64,000 bases of DNA from JAHZKN01 sp965250205 (GTDB lineage: Bacteria; Pseudomonadota; Alphaproteobacteria; Rhizobiales; Hyphomicrobiaceae), in contig CBDFNK010000020.1 in NCBI GenBank assembly GCA_965250205.1, positions 62,001 to 126,000 of the forward strand, given 5' to 3'. The notes beneath the pieces are model-generated. The model saw nothing but the letters and a program-made list of their open reading frames with translations, was not told where the DNA came from and made no database searches. Made by a program: the position numbers and the translations under genes. Numbering within the stretch: the stretch's first letter is position 1; every line of letters begins with the position of its first letter. Shown here piece by piece: positions 18,482 to 28,476 of this stretch.

Positions 18482-19363
18482 ATGGCGATCTTTATTGATG
18501 AGAACACGCCGATCCTAATCCAGGGTTTTACGGGCCGCATTGGCACGTTTCACGCCCAGGAAATGATCGATTATGGCACCAATGTTGTTGGCGGTGTCAC
18601 ACCAGGCAAAGGCGGTAACAGCCACTTAGGCCGTCCGGTATTCAACACTGTTAAAGGTGCGGTCGAAGAAACCAAGGCAAAGGCATCGATTGTATTTGTG
18701 CCACCACCGTTTGCAGCGGATGCAATTATGGAAGCCGCCGATTCCGGCATCAAATATTGTGTTTGCATCACCGACGGTATTCCAGCTCAGGATATGATCC
18801 GCGTTAAGCGCTACATGCGTCGCTATAAAAAAGAAAACCGTATGATTCTAACGGGACCTAACTGTGCGGGCACGATTTCACCTGGTAAGGCTATGCTCGG
18901 CATCATGCCTGGTCACATTTATGATCAGGGCCGTGTTGGCATCGTGGGTCGGTCTGGAACGCTGGGTTATGAGGCTGCCGAACAGCTCAAGAATCTCGGT
19001 ATCGGTGTTTCAACGTCTGTTGGTATTGGTGGTGACCCAATTAATGGTAGCTCGCATCGTGATATTCTTGAGCACTTCGAGAATGACCCGGATACAGATG
19101 CTGTTTTGATGATTGGCGAAATCGGTGGTCCGCAAGAAGCAGAAGCTGGGCGCTGGGTAAAAGACAACATGAGCAAGCCCGTTGTTGCTTATATCGCTGG
19201 TCTTTCAGCCCCCAAGGGTCGCACCATGGGTCACGCCGGTGCTATTGTGTCTGGCGAAGGCGAATCTGCTGCAGAGAAAGTTGAAATTCTCAGGAGTTGC
19301 GGCGTTGAGATTTCAGAAACACCATCAGACATGGGTGAAGCCGTAAAACGCATTCTCAAGTAG
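18482..19363 (+). CDS. mtkB: Malate-CoA ligase (malate thiokinase) alpha subunit
   Basis: 293 residues, CoA-binding and phospho-histidine subunit partner of MtkA. It starts 19 bases after mtkA with AGAGGAG upstream. It shows the CoA-binding Rossmann start (TPILIQGFTGRIGTFHA), GPNCAGTISPGKAMLGIMPGHI, the GRSGTLGYEAAEQL phosphate loop, and the catalytic histidine in TMGHAGAIVSGEGES. Length is standard. Co-translation with mtkA is expected from the short spacing. Confidence 0.95.
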   Translation: MAIFIDENTPILIQGFTGRIGTFHAQEMIDYGTNVVGGVTPGKGGNSHLGRPVFNTVKGAVEETKAKASIVFVPPPFAADAIMEAADSGIKYCVCITDGIPAQDMIRVKRYMRRYKKENRMILTGPNCAGTISPGKAMLGIMPGHIYDQGRVGIVGRSGTLGYEAAEQLKNLGIGVSTSVGIGGDPINGSSHRDILEHFENDPDTDAVLMIGEIGGPQEAEAGRWVKDNMSKPVVAYIAGLSAPKGRTMGHAGAIVSGEGESAAEKVEILRSCGVEISETPSDMGEAVKRILK

Positions 19364-19492
19364 CAACGTTGTGCGGTGCAAGAAGTGACACAGTGATGAT
19401 ATGTTGGCATGGATTTACTATCTCTGCTGAAGATAGAAACAATGTGCTTGGCGTGTTGCGATGTGATTCAACAAAGCTCTTGGAGGACTGCG

Positions 19493-22369
19493 ATGACGGA
19501 ATCACCATCTTCACCTAATGTAAGTCTCAATGAATTTGACTTGCGAGATGAATTGCGCGCCCTTCGCAAGGAAATACCCAACCAACCCTTTCTCAACCCA
19601 ATCATCAACGTTGCTTTTAAGTTGTCTCGTCAGCTTGAAGCGGGCGAGGTTTCGTTTGATGATCTAAGAGCACTCGTGCAACGGTTAATGGACCGTGCTT
19701 GTGTGCGTCGTGCCAAAGCACTGCGCGAACGCATTGGTCTTGTCGATGACCAGACAACGATCAAAGAGTTCGGAGACTTCGTTGCAGCGCGTATCGAAAA
19801 GGATGTTGACAAAGATTCGGCATTTGAAAAATTTGCACATCGCTGGAGCCGGGCAAGAAGCGGTATTGTTTTCACAGCCCATCCAACTTTTGGGATGTCA
19901 GATGAATTGACAGAGAAAGTGATCGAGATCGCTTCTCGTGGTAGCGAAGCCGATGTCGCCCAGCCTATTGGTCTGGCTCATCGTCCAGATGATAATCTCA
20001 CACTCGAGTACGAACACCGCCGCGTGCAAAAAGCTATTGGGCACGTGCGTCAGAGCTATGTCGATCTTCTGGATCGGTTCTTTGAGGTGGCGGCAGACAA
20101 CTTCGGTCCTCGCGCTTACACTTTGAAACCACGTCTTGTGACGGTGGCATCTTGGGTCGGTTATGACCTCGATGGTCGGACAGACATAACGTGGCGCGAT
20201 TCGTTTCTGGTGCGTCTCAAAGAAAAGTGCACAGCGCTTGATGATATACGGTCTCGCTTTTTTGAGCTTAAGGAAAGCTTTAACGAAACTCCCGAACTAC
20301 AACGCTTGGTCCGTCAGGTAACTGGTAAATTGGACTTGGCTGTTGCAGCCGTGGAAGCTCAGATCGAGGCTTTGGAAAAGGCTGAACTGAAGCAAATTCC
20401 GGGCGCTGACGCTGCCAATCTCCTGTCGCGTTCTGAAGGTTACAATCTTACATCGACCGAGTCGCTGATCACTCTTTTTGACGAGTTGATTAGCCACGTG
20501 GATCGTGAGATCGACAGGTGCAAGTTGGCGTCTTTGTCGGGCTTGGTTTGTGCCACAGGTCTTGGGAGTTCGCACATTCACGTGCGGATCAACTCCGTGC
20601 AACTTAGCAATGCATTGCGTGCTTATGTGCACGAACCCTGGACGCAGGACCTTACCGAACAGCAGGCTCTGGTGCGCATTGTAGAGATGATCGGCAACGC
20701 CAAGCCACATACCGTGAATTTCAAGACATTGGACCTTGAAAATTCAACAGCTATTCGCCAGTTCGCAATGATTGCACAACTGCGCAAGCATGTTGATGCT
20801 GAAACCCCTGTCCGATTTTTGATCGCGGAGTGCGAAAGCCCTGCTACGATTCTGATTGCGATTTTCTTTGCAAAATTATTTGGCGTAGAAGATATCGTTG
20901 ATATTTCTCCGCTGTTTGAAACCCCTGCAGGCCTCGAGAGTGGTGCGCGCCTCATTGAACGGTTGCTGGAAGAAGAATCTTATCGTGAATATGTGCGCCG
21001 TCGCGGACGTCTTTGTGTCCAGACAGGATTTTCGGATGCAGGTCGGTTTATTGGTCAAGTCGCTGCCACGCTCTCTATTGAGCGTCTGCATCACGCCCTT
21101 GCGGAAATGATAAGCCGTCGCCATCTTGAGCTTGAAGGCGTTGAGTTATTGATTTTTTCAACGCATGGCGAATCTATGGGCCGTGGTGCTCACCCAGGAA
21201 ATCTCAAGCGGCGCTTGCGCTATGTTTTGTCAGATGAATCACGATGGCGGTTCGTACGCCATGGGCTGTCTCTCAAACATGAAACAAGTTTCCAGGGCGG
21301 TGATGGATATTTGTGGTTTGCCGACAAACCGATTTCAACACGCGTTTTGGCGACAGTGATCCAAGACGGTGCTGATGCCCGCGTTGGAGAAGATCCGTTT
21401 TATCTCGATCAGGATCTGTCACTCGACTTTCTTCTGCGTCTCAGGGAATACCAACAGAATATATTTTCTCACCCGGGATATCGGGCGTTGCTTGGCGCTC
21501 TTGGCTCAAACATTTTGTACAAAACCGGGTCTCGAGCGGTGAAACGTCAAAGCGGTTCGTTGACGGCGGTTGATCGTGGTGACCCTGCGCGCATGCGCGC
21601 GATCCCTAACAATGCGATTTTGCAACAATTTGGGTATGTTGCCAACGTCGTTTCTGGCCTTGGAGCCGCAGTTGGCTCAGAGCGGGATCGCTTCGTTAAA
21701 ATGGCCAAGGGCTCCAATCGGTTGCGTCCGCTGATCGAGCTCATTGCGCGTGGTAAGCAATTGTCGAGTCTCAACGCCATGGGTGCAAATGCCATGGTAT
21801 TTGACGCCGGGTTCTGGGCTTCGCGCGCGTCATGGGGACAAGAGCCAAGACTTGAGCCCGCATTTAGAAAACTGGCAACCACACTTTTGGAAGACCCGCG
21901 GGCTGGTGCTATTACCGGGCTCGCTCATCACCTTCGGCTGGATGCTGTAGAGTTGCACGCATTGCTGGAAGACATCGGTCTTGAGAGTGGAAAAATCCCC
22001 GATGATGATCGCCTTGAACTTGATGTTCTGCATGCTGTTCGCCTGGCACTCATTATGCGCGTCTTTATTTTAGCAGCACAGTTGCCAAAATTTTCCACGA
22101 AGAATGACGTCAGCCCAGAACAGGTTCTCAATTGGGCATTGTCGCTGGATGTGCCACAGTTGACGCCATTTATGCGCGCAGCCTTTCCGAGAACGTCTGC
22201 TGCTGATCAGGATGACGAGCGTTATATGGAAAAAGCCAGTTATCGACCTCAATCGATGGAAGACTATGGACGCTTGGAGGATGAAATTTTCCAGCCGATT
22301 GAGGATGCTTATGAGTTGGTGCGCGAGATTGGCACCGGTATCTCGCACCACTTCGGTGCCTTTGGTTAG
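19493..22369 (+). CDS. ppc: Phosphoenolpyruvate carboxylase, divergent methylotroph type
   Basis: 958 residues from the ATG at 19493, which has GGAGG seven bases before it; upstream in-frame codons lack a ribosome site. It supplies oxaloacetate from PEP and bicarbonate in the serine cycle. The catalytic-histidine block is VFTAHPTFGMSDE. Two other blocks differ from ordinary PEPC. GYDLDGRTDIT stands where GGDRDGNP is usual, and the mobile loop reads STHGESMGRGAHPGN instead of FHGRGGTVGRGG. The location after mtkB matches the mtkA-mtkB-ppc order of Methylobacterium. The altered loop may go with the lack of allosteric control reported for serine-cycle PEPC; that link is inference. Confidence 0.9.
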   Translation: MTESPSSPNVSLNEFDLRDELRALRKEIPNQPFLNPIINVAFKLSRQLEAGEVSFDDLRALVQRLMDRACVRRAKALRERIGLVDDQTTIKEFGDFVAARIEKDVDKDSAFEKFAHRWSRARSGIVFTAHPTFGMSDELTEKVIEIASRGSEADVAQPIGLAHRPDDNLTLEYEHRRVQKAIGHVRQSYVDLLDRFFEVAADNFGPRAYTLKPRLVTVASWVGYDLDGRTDITWRDSFLVRLKEKCTALDDIRSRFFELKESFNETPELQRLVRQVTGKLDLAVAAVEAQIEALEKAELKQIPGADAANLLSRSEGYNLTSTESLITLFDELISHVDREIDRCKLASLSGLVCATGLGSSHIHVRINSVQLSNALRAYVHEPWTQDLTEQQALVRIVEMIGNAKPHTVNFKTLDLENSTAIRQFAMIAQLRKHVDAETPVRFLIAECESPATILIAIFFAKLFGVEDIVDISPLFETPAGLESGARLIERLLEEESYREYVRRRGRLCVQTGFSDAGRFIGQVAATLSIERLHHALAEMISRRHLELEGVELLIFSTHGESMGRGAHPGNLKRRLRYVLSDESRWRFVRHGLSLKHETSFQGGDGYLWFADKPISTRVLATVIQDGADARVGEDPFYLDQDLSLDFLLRLREYQQNIFSHPGYRALLGALGSNILYKTGSRAVKRQSGSLTAVDRGDPARMRAIPNNAILQQFGYVANVVSGLGAAVGSERDRFVKMAKGSNRLRPLIELIARGKQLSSLNAMGANAMVFDAGFWASRASWGQEPRLEPAFRKLATTLLEDPRAGAITGLAHHLRLDAVELHALLEDIGLESGKIPDDDRLELDVLHAVRLALIMRVFILAAQLPKFSTKNDVSPEQVLNWALSLDVPQLTPFMRAAFPRTSAADQDDERYMEKASYRPQSMEDYGRLEDEIFQPIEDAYELVREIGTGISHHFGAFG

Positions 22370-22925
22370 GTTTGCCTCTCCGACAGAGAGCTTAACGCCT
22401 TGGTCGGGATACGGCTTGCGGACTGTGTGTCTTGTTGTCGTTCAATGCCAACGCTTTGCGTTGATTGCGGATAGAGGTCTTAATGGCTCGCGTTATCTGA
22501 AATATGCGTTGCGCTCTCGCTCTATCTGGCCGTTCGAGACACAAGCACCCACAGCAAAACCTTGGCCGTGCTGCAAGGCGTAATTTGAGTTGATGAGGTC
22601 TTTGTCGCATTGCAGCACTTCAACCTTTGGAATTTTTTGACAAAAACATGGGCGATGAGGGGCCAACTAAAAAAAGTCAGCACCCGCTTGGTTATTCTTC
22701 GCTTTGGGGCTGAACGTCATCATAATGTTCTAGTGTGAACAAGCCAGTTCTATTGTAGAAGGGGTTGGGCTGCACAGCCTATCAAAAAAAAAATCAGCAA
22801 AGATCTTGGCTGATCGCGTTCAACCAGCCAATATATAGCAGGAATAAGGCATCACTTTTGATCCAGGGAGCTTCAGTCCCAGATCACGGATGACGAAATT
22901 AAGAAAAACGTTTGGAGGAAAACCC
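22370..22925. other. Long intergenic region between ppc and ftfL
   Basis: About 555 bases with no credible gene on either strand. It contains several A-rich runs (near 22668 and 22783-22797) and a small GGCTGCACAGCC palindrome before the second run. This is room for the ftfL promoter and leader; no known riboswitch was recognised. Confidence 0.5.
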
Positions 22926-24602
22926 GTGGCAGTTAAATCAGATATCGAAATTGCTCGCGAAGCAAGCCCGCTTCCTATCGCTCAGATTGCCGCTAAATTG
23001 GATGTGCCCGATGACGCGATTGTGCCTTACGGTAAGACCAAGGCTAAGCTCACGGCGGACTACATCAAATCACTTCAGTCGCGACCTGATGGCAAGTTGG
23101 TCCTAGTGACAGCGATTAGCCCGACACCAGCTGGCGAGGGTAAGACCACCACAACGGTTGGATTGACAGATGGCCTCAATCGCATTGGTCAAAAAGCGAT
23201 GTGCTGTCTTCGTGAACCCTCACTCGGCCCGTGCTTTGGTATGAAGGGTGGGGCGGCTGGCGGTGGCTATGCCCAGGTGATTCCGATGGAAGATATCAAC
23301 CTACACTTCACAGGTGATTTTCACGCCATCACGTCAGCACACAGTCTGCTATCGGCGTTGATCGACAATCACATCTATTGGGGCAATGGAGCCGAGTTTG
23401 ATTCCCGGCGCATTGCGTGGAAGCGCGTGGTTGATATGAATGATCGGGCGTTGCGTTCAATTGTTAATTCGCTTGGTGGTGTTGCCAACGGTTTCCCGCG
23501 TGAAGATGGATTTGATATTACGGTTGCCTCCGAAGTTATGGCAATTCTTTGTCTCTCCATGGATCTGAAAGACCTTGAACGTCGTCTGGGTAACATCGTT
23601 GTCGGTTACACGCGTGATCGAAAACCCATTAAGGCCAGTGCAGTGAACGGCCAAGGTGCGATGACCGTGTTGCTGAAAGATGCACTGATGCCGAATATGG
23701 TGCAAACCCTGGAAAACAATCCAGTGTTTATTCACGGCGGACCGTTTGCCAACATTGCACATGGCTGTAATTCAGTTCTGGCTACTAAGACCGCACTGAA
23801 GCTCTCAGACATTGTTGTGACAGAGGCTGGTTTTGGCGCTGACCTTGGCGCTGAAAAGTTTTTCGATATCAAGTGTCGTAAAGCGGGCCTCAGCCCAGAA
23901 GCGGTTGTTATTGTGGCTACAGTCCGGGCGCTAAAAATGCACGGTGGCGTGGCCAAAGATGACCTTACCAATGAAAATGTAGCGGCGGTTGCAGAAGGGT
24001 GTTCCAACCTGCGTTGTCACATCGAAAATGTGGATAAGTTTGGTGTGCCTGCCGTGGTTGCAGTCAACAAGTTTATCACGGACACAGATGCCGAAGTTCA
24101 AGAAGTGATGAAAGCTGCTGAATCTATGGGTACCCGTGCCTTTGAGTGTTCGCATTGGTCTGACGGTGGTGCCGGTACTGAAGGCCTAGCCCAACATGTT
24201 GCAGGCATGATGGGCTCTGGTCAGGCGAACTTCAAACTACTCTACCCAGACGACATGCCTCTACGTGACAAGGTCAAGACAGTTGCAACGGAGATTTATC
24301 GCGCAGCCGATATTTCGTGCGACGCCAGCGTTGAGAAGATGTTTAAAGATCTGGAAGATGCTGGCTACGGGCATTTGCCGGTGTGTATGGCCAAAACGCA
24401 GTACTCTTTCTCAACGGATCCAACAAAGCGCGGCGCGCCTAAAGGACACATCGTTCCAATCCGAGAACTGCGGTTGTCGGCTGGGGCTGAGTTTGTTGTG
24501 GTCGTCACTGGCGCGATTATGACCATGCCGGGCCTACCGCGCAAACCAGCGGCAGATTCAATCTGTCTAGATGATGACGGCCTCATTCAAGGTTTATTTT
24601 AA
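22926..24602 (+). CDS. ftfL: Formate-tetrahydrofolate ligase
   Basis: 558 residues from a GTG at 22926, preceded by GGAGG at seven bases; an earlier ATG at 22890 lacks a site and does not match the family start. The enzyme makes 10-formyl-tetrahydrofolate from formate and ATP, feeding C1 units to the serine cycle. The ATP site TPAGEGKTTTTVGL, LREPSLGPCFGMKGGAAGGG, HFTGDFHAI and the C-terminal AKTQYSFSTDP are all intact. Length equals Methylobacterium FtfL (557). It stands apart from ppc by about 550 bases and probably has its own promoter. Confidence 0.97.
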   Translation: MAVKSDIEIAREASPLPIAQIAAKLDVPDDAIVPYGKTKAKLTADYIKSLQSRPDGKLVLVTAISPTPAGEGKTTTTVGLTDGLNRIGQKAMCCLREPSLGPCFGMKGGAAGGGYAQVIPMEDINLHFTGDFHAITSAHSLLSALIDNHIYWGNGAEFDSRRIAWKRVVDMNDRALRSIVNSLGGVANGFPREDGFDITVASEVMAILCLSMDLKDLERRLGNIVVGYTRDRKPIKASAVNGQGAMTVLLKDALMPNMVQTLENNPVFIHGGPFANIAHGCNSVLATKTALKLSDIVVTEAGFGADLGAEKFFDIKCRKAGLSPEAVVIVATVRALKMHGGVAKDDLTNENVAAVAEGCSNLRCHIENVDKFGVPAVVAVNKFITDTDAEVQEVMKAAESMGTRAFECSHWSDGGAGTEGLAQHVAGMMGSGQANFKLLYPDDMPLRDKVKTVATEIYRAADISCDASVEKMFKDLEDAGYGHLPVCMAKTQYSFSTDPTKRGAPKGHIVPIRELRLSAGAEFVVVVTGAIMTMPGLPRKPAADSICLDDDGLIQGLF

Positions 24603-24720
24603 AGTGTGTTTGCCAAAAGTGGACACCGGTTTTGAGACTAAGGGCACGCGTAATCAGAGAGATAAAGCGAGTTGCGTGATTGCGATTTCGCGTAAAGACT
24701 TTAGAGTCTTGAATATGTTT

Positions 24721-24747
24721 GGCCGCCAGGGCACTGCTCTGGCGGCC
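24721..24747 (+). terminator. Hairpin downstream of ftfL (probable terminator)
   Basis: GGCCGCCAG and CTGGCGGCC form a perfect 9-bp stem around GGCACTGCT, 118 bases after the ftfL stop. A weaker AAGACT/AGTCTT stem precedes it at about 24696. No T-run follows, so termination may be factor-aided. Confidence 0.5.
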
Positions 24748-24885
24748 TAAATACATCCTAAAATCTCCAAAAATCGAACTGTTACCCCACCGTCAACCTA
24801 GCCTTAAACCTCCTGGCCCATAGTGCGCCATCGACGTTTGAGATGTGGCGTTTCGTTTTGAAACGCGGCGTTAACCCTGGGGGCG

Positions 24886-26265
24886 ATGGCCTTGAAAATT
24901 TGTATGATCGGCGCAGGCTATGTCGGACTGGTGTCTGCTGTATGTTTTTCCGAATTTGGCTGGACTGTAACGTGTGTCGACAAAGATCTGGAGCGCTTAA
25001 AGAAATTGCGCTCTGGTGTTCCTCCAATTTTTGAGCCAGGTCTTGATGATCTGATGCTGCGTAACATGAAGACCCGCCGGTTGTCCTTTTCTGATGATCT
25101 GGGTTCGTCTGCCGCGGAGGCAGATGTTGTGTTTTTGGCCGTTGGCACGCCGATGCGTCGCGGAGATGGTTACGCTGATTTGTCTTACGTCTATTCTGCC
25201 GTTGAAGAACTGGCCCCGCATCTGACAGGTTTTACCGTTATCACCACCAAATCAACGGTGCCCGTTGGCACAAGTCGCGAGATTGAACGCCGCTTGCGTG
25301 AACTACGACCGGACGCTGATTTTGCGGTGTGCTCAAATCCTGAATTTCTGCGCGAAGGTTCTGCCATTCAAGACTTTACACACCCCGACCGTGTTTTGGT
25401 TGGTATTGATAACGACCAAGCGCGCGCGGTGATGGAGCGTGTTTATCAACCTCTCTCGCTCAGAAGTGCACCGGTGGTTTTCATCTCGCGGGAGTCTGCT
25501 GAGCTTGCAAAATATGCGGCGAATGCATTTCTTGCCATGAAAATTAGCTTCATAAATGAGGTTTCCGACCTGTGTGAAGAAGTGGGCGCCAATGTTCAGG
25601 AAGTGGCGCATGCCATTGGTAAAGATCGGCGCATTGGCGACAAGTTTTTACACCCGGGACCTGGCTATGGTGGCTCGTGTTTCCCGAAAGATGTCTCTGC
25701 AATCATTCGCACAGGCCGCGAGAACAAATCGCCGCTGTCATTGATTGAGCAAGTACAAACGGTCAATGAAGAACGCAAGCTGGCAATGGCTGGCCGCATT
25801 GAGCGGTCGATGGGTGGCTCGGTACGTGGCAAGACAGTCGCTATACTTGGCGCGACCTTCAAACCCAATACAGACGATATGCGCGATGCACCAAGCCTCG
25901 TTATTGTGCCTATGCTGCAAGAACGCGGCGCCGTCATTCGAATTTATGATCCGGAAGGCCGTAAAAATGCCGAACCGTTGCTGCCGGGCGCGACATGGTG
26001 TGAGACGGCATTAGAAGCGGTGTCGGGAGCGGATATCGCGACCGTTCTCACGGAATGGAATGAGTTCCGTACCCTTGATCTTGTCGCGGCTAAGGCGGCG
26101 ATGACCGGTGATGTGCTGATTGATCTTCGCAACGTATTCCAACCCGAACTCGCAAAAGCCGCTGGATTTAACTACTTTGGCGTTGGGCGCGGCGAAGCGA
26201 TGAGCCTTGACCACGTGCTCGCAGATGATCTTGAAGATCTCTTTCCGCACGCCCTTGCGAGCTAG
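24886..26265 (+). CDS. ugd: UDP-glucose 6-dehydrogenase
   Basis: 459-residue NAD-dependent enzyme that makes UDP-glucuronate for exopolysaccharide or lipopolysaccharide. The N-terminal Rossmann motif is KICMIGAGYVGLVSAVCFSEFG. The catalytic cysteine is in GPGYGGSCFPKDVSA, and GATFKPNTDDMRDAPS starts the C-terminal UDP-binding domain. The GGGGGC before the ATG fits a ribosome site. It is monocistronic here; a polysaccharide flippase lies 15 kb away. It is not part of the C1 pathway. Confidence 0.96.
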   Translation: MALKICMIGAGYVGLVSAVCFSEFGWTVTCVDKDLERLKKLRSGVPPIFEPGLDDLMLRNMKTRRLSFSDDLGSSAAEADVVFLAVGTPMRRGDGYADLSYVYSAVEELAPHLTGFTVITTKSTVPVGTSREIERRLRELRPDADFAVCSNPEFLREGSAIQDFTHPDRVLVGIDNDQARAVMERVYQPLSLRSAPVVFISRESAELAKYAANAFLAMKISFINEVSDLCEEVGANVQEVAHAIGKDRRIGDKFLHPGPGYGGSCFPKDVSAIIRTGRENKSPLSLIEQVQTVNEERKLAMAGRIERSMGGSVRGKTVAILGATFKPNTDDMRDAPSLVIVPMLQERGAVIRIYDPEGRKNAEPLLPGATWCETALEAVSGADIATVLTEWNEFRTLDLVAAKAAMTGDVLIDLRNVFQPELAKAAGFNYFGVGRGEAMSLDHVLADDLEDLFPHALAS

Positions 26266-26312
26266 GTCTAAAATTTAGGGCAACTTGTCTGTGACTGATC
26301 AAACGTGAGGCA

Positions 26313-26452
26313 TGCTCTATATCAACCTGCGAAACGTTGGAACGCGACTTTGAGCAGCTAAGTTGATCGCCAGTCATGGGATTAGAGTCATGGGATAGAG
26401 CGCTGAGATAGAGCGTTGTGCAAATAGCTTCACTGTGTACAACAAAAGGCGC
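26313..26452 (-). repeat. Interspersed repeat, copy B (reverse orientation)
   Basis: Read on the minus strand it begins CGCCTTTTGTTGTACACAGTG, has three 13/14-bp CTCTAT-type tandem units, and ends in CGCAGGTTGATATAGAGC. Its head differs slightly from other copies (TTTGCACAACG for TTTGCGCGACG). It lies between the converging 3' ends of ugd and the acyltransferase-like gene. Confidence 0.85.
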
Positions 26453-26498
26453 GATGCTGTAGATTGCGGACTGGCAGGATGATCTTGCGCGGCCTACC

Positions 26499-27161
26499 TC
26501 AATGGGTCACTTCAGATTGATCAGACGCCTGCACTCGACCGACAACAAATTTGCCATCTTTATCCCGTGAGCGAATTTTCGGCGCATGGTCTTTGAAGAC
26601 GTTTTGCGAAAGCTTCTTGATGAGACTAGCCACAACGCGCTTATCGCCCATCGCCATAACAATCCAAGGTATGTTGCCAGAGCGCCAATCCTGAGGCTGT
26701 AGCTGCACGTGTTCATTGGATGTGTTCGACAACTTTGCGTCGACCTCTTCTGAAACCATGGCCCACAAGACGGCTCCGATAGGAGAAATGGCGCCTGTCT
26801 TTTTTGATTGCGCATCCGCAATAGCAAATTGCCCAGTAGAGATGGCGGGTGCAACCATCCACTCAAGATCAGCTATTGGGCGGGGTCGATCTTTTTCCGA
26901 ACGCATCAAAAGGGTCACGAGCGAACCAAATGCTGCAACCATCTGTTTGCCAACAGCGGCATGCTTTTGGGCTTCTTCAGGTGTGAGATCGGGCCGACTA
27001 TCTTCATCGTTCTCAGGCGGTGGTGTTTGCTGATTTGCGGTGGTCGTTGTTGGAGCGGCCTGCAGAGTAGCGGCTTGCGCTTCGTCGGCGGTATTATTCT
27101 GACTATTTTCGATTTCCGCTTTGGCGCTCTCAGACTTATCTTTTGAAGAAAAAAGACCCAT
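26499..27161 (-). CDS. Toxin-activating lysine-acyltransferase-like (HlyC family) protein, catalytic residues changed
   Basis: 220 residues: a low-complexity acidic/Gln/Thr N-terminus (1-60), then a HlyC-type domain. It shows FGSLVTLLMRS, DLEWMVAPAISTGQF, GAVLWAMVSEEVDAKL, LQPQDWRSG and a C-terminal KIRSRDKDGKFVVGRV. HlyC-family enzymes move a fatty acyl group from acyl carrier protein to lysines of RTX toxins. Aligned by eye to HlyC, the catalytic His (in SPLHR) is Asp here (SEKDR), and the catalytic Asp before the Trp-Ile pair is replaced, apparently by Met. No RTX toxin gene is nearby. It may be an inactive or repurposed family member. The fold assignment is fairly sure; activity is doubtful. 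Confidence 0.75.
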   Translation of the reverse strand: MGLFSSKDKSESAKAEIENSQNNTADEAQAATLQAAPTTTTANQQTPPPENDEDSRPDLTPEEAQKHAAVGKQMVAAFGSLVTLLMRSEKDRPRPIADLEWMVAPAISTGQFAIADAQSKKTGAISPIGAVLWAMVSEEVDAKLSNTSNEHVQLQPQDWRSGNIPWIVMAMGDKRVVASLIKKLSQNVFKDHAPKIRSRDKDGKFVVGRVQASDQSEVTH

Positions 27162-27369
27162 GGCATAACAATCCTAAGTTCTAAAATTGATAAGGTTCTA
27201 TAAATGCGCCAAAATCTGATGGGCTGCAAGCCACATTATTGCAGTATTGCGTGCGCCACCTGTATTGTTATGTGCTAGGTCTGCGTGCAAGTGTGCGTTC
27301 ACATGGCAATTTTGCGCAGCAAATGTGCGAAAGATGCGAATTACGTAAGCGGTGTTTGATCAATGCGGA

Positions 27370-28425
27370 ATGTTAATGTCGGATAGGTTAGATCTCAAAA
27401 GTTGCCTCGGTCGATGGGCCGGTCAGGATGCCGCGCGCCAAGAGGTGGCGCAAACTGTTGTTGCATTGTGTGCAGCCTGCATAGATATTTCCAACTTGCT
27501 TCTAGGCGGCAGTTTGTCAGCACCTCTTGGTGCAACGACAGGCAAACGAACCGGCGTTGATATGCAAAAGAAAATCGACGTGATTGCGAATGACATCTTG
27601 TTGCAATCCTTGCGTTCGGCTCCCGTGGCCTCCGTCGCGTCAGAGGAACTTGATGACGCGGTAATGTTCAATGATGGAGCACCCATTTGTGTTGCGCTCG
27701 ATCCAATTGATGGTTCTTCGAACACGACCACCAACGCACCGGTTGGCACAATTTTTTCTGTTTTGCCGTTTAGCAGAACAGCTTCAGACCACAGTATCAA
27801 TACGCCATTCCTCAGAAAGGGCGTTGATCAGGTTGCAGCCGGGTTTTTTGTTTATGGTCCCCAAACAGTCCTTGCGTTAACGCTCGGATCTGGAACCGAT
27901 CTGTTCACGTTGGATTTGACTGATGGGCTTTTAAAGCGCACGAATAAAAGTGTTAAAATTCCACCCACGACCACCGAGTACGCCATTAACGCATCCAATT
28001 ATCGCCATTGGGATCAGCCGATCCGCACCTATTTCAGCGATTGCAACCGAGGCCGCACTGGACCGCGCGAAAAAGACTTCAACATGCGCTGGACAGCTTC
28101 GCCTGTGGCGGAATTCTATCGAATTCTTAAGCGTGGTGGGATCTTTCTCTATCCAGGTGACTTGCGACCCGGTTACAAAGATGGGCGGCTTCGTGCAACT
28201 TACGAGGCCAACCCAATTGCCTTAATTATTGAGCAGGCTGGTGGTGCTGCCTCAACGGGGCATGAACGAATATTGGAGGTTGAGCCGGGTGCACTTCATC
28301 AGCACATCCCTGTGGTTGCCGGGTCACGTGAGGAAGTCGCCTATGTAATGCGCCTTCACAACAACCCAGTGACGGAAGGTGAACGTTCGCCACTGTTTCG
28401 AAACCGAGGACTATTTCGATCATAA
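27370..28425 (+). CDS. fbp: Fructose-1,6-bisphosphatase class I
   Basis: About 351 residues. Start is uncertain: ATG at 27370 or 27376, or GTG at 27352, none with a strong ribosome site. It hydrolyses fructose 1,6-bisphosphate (and in Calvin-cycle homologues sedoheptulose bisphosphate). The metal-binding LDPIDGSSNTTTNAPVGTIF is diagnostic for class I, with upstream KKIDVIANDIL and SEELDD, and substrate-binding KRGGIFLYPGDLRPGYKDGRLR. It leads a row with phosphoribulokinase (52 bases downstream) and ribulose-phosphate epimerase, a Calvin-type grouping. Confidence 0.93.
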   Translation: MLMSDRLDLKSCLGRWAGQDAARQEVAQTVVALCAACIDISNLLLGGSLSAPLGATTGKRTGVDMQKKIDVIANDILLQSLRSAPVASVASEELDDAVMFNDGAPICVALDPIDGSSNTTTNAPVGTIFSVLPFSRTASDHSINTPFLRKGVDQVAAGFFVYGPQTVLALTLGSGTDLFTLDLTDGLLKRTNKSVKIPPTTTEYAINASNYRHWDQPIRTYFSDCNRGRTGPREKDFNMRWTASPVAEFYRILKRGGIFLYPGDLRPGYKDGRLRATYEANPIALIIEQAGGAASTGHERILEVEPGALHQHIPVVAGSREEVAYVMRLHNNPVTEGERSPLFRNRGLFRS

Positions 28426-28476
28426 TGTGTTGAGGTCGCCTGAAATTTGGGCATGTAGGATTAAGTCGAATAAGAA

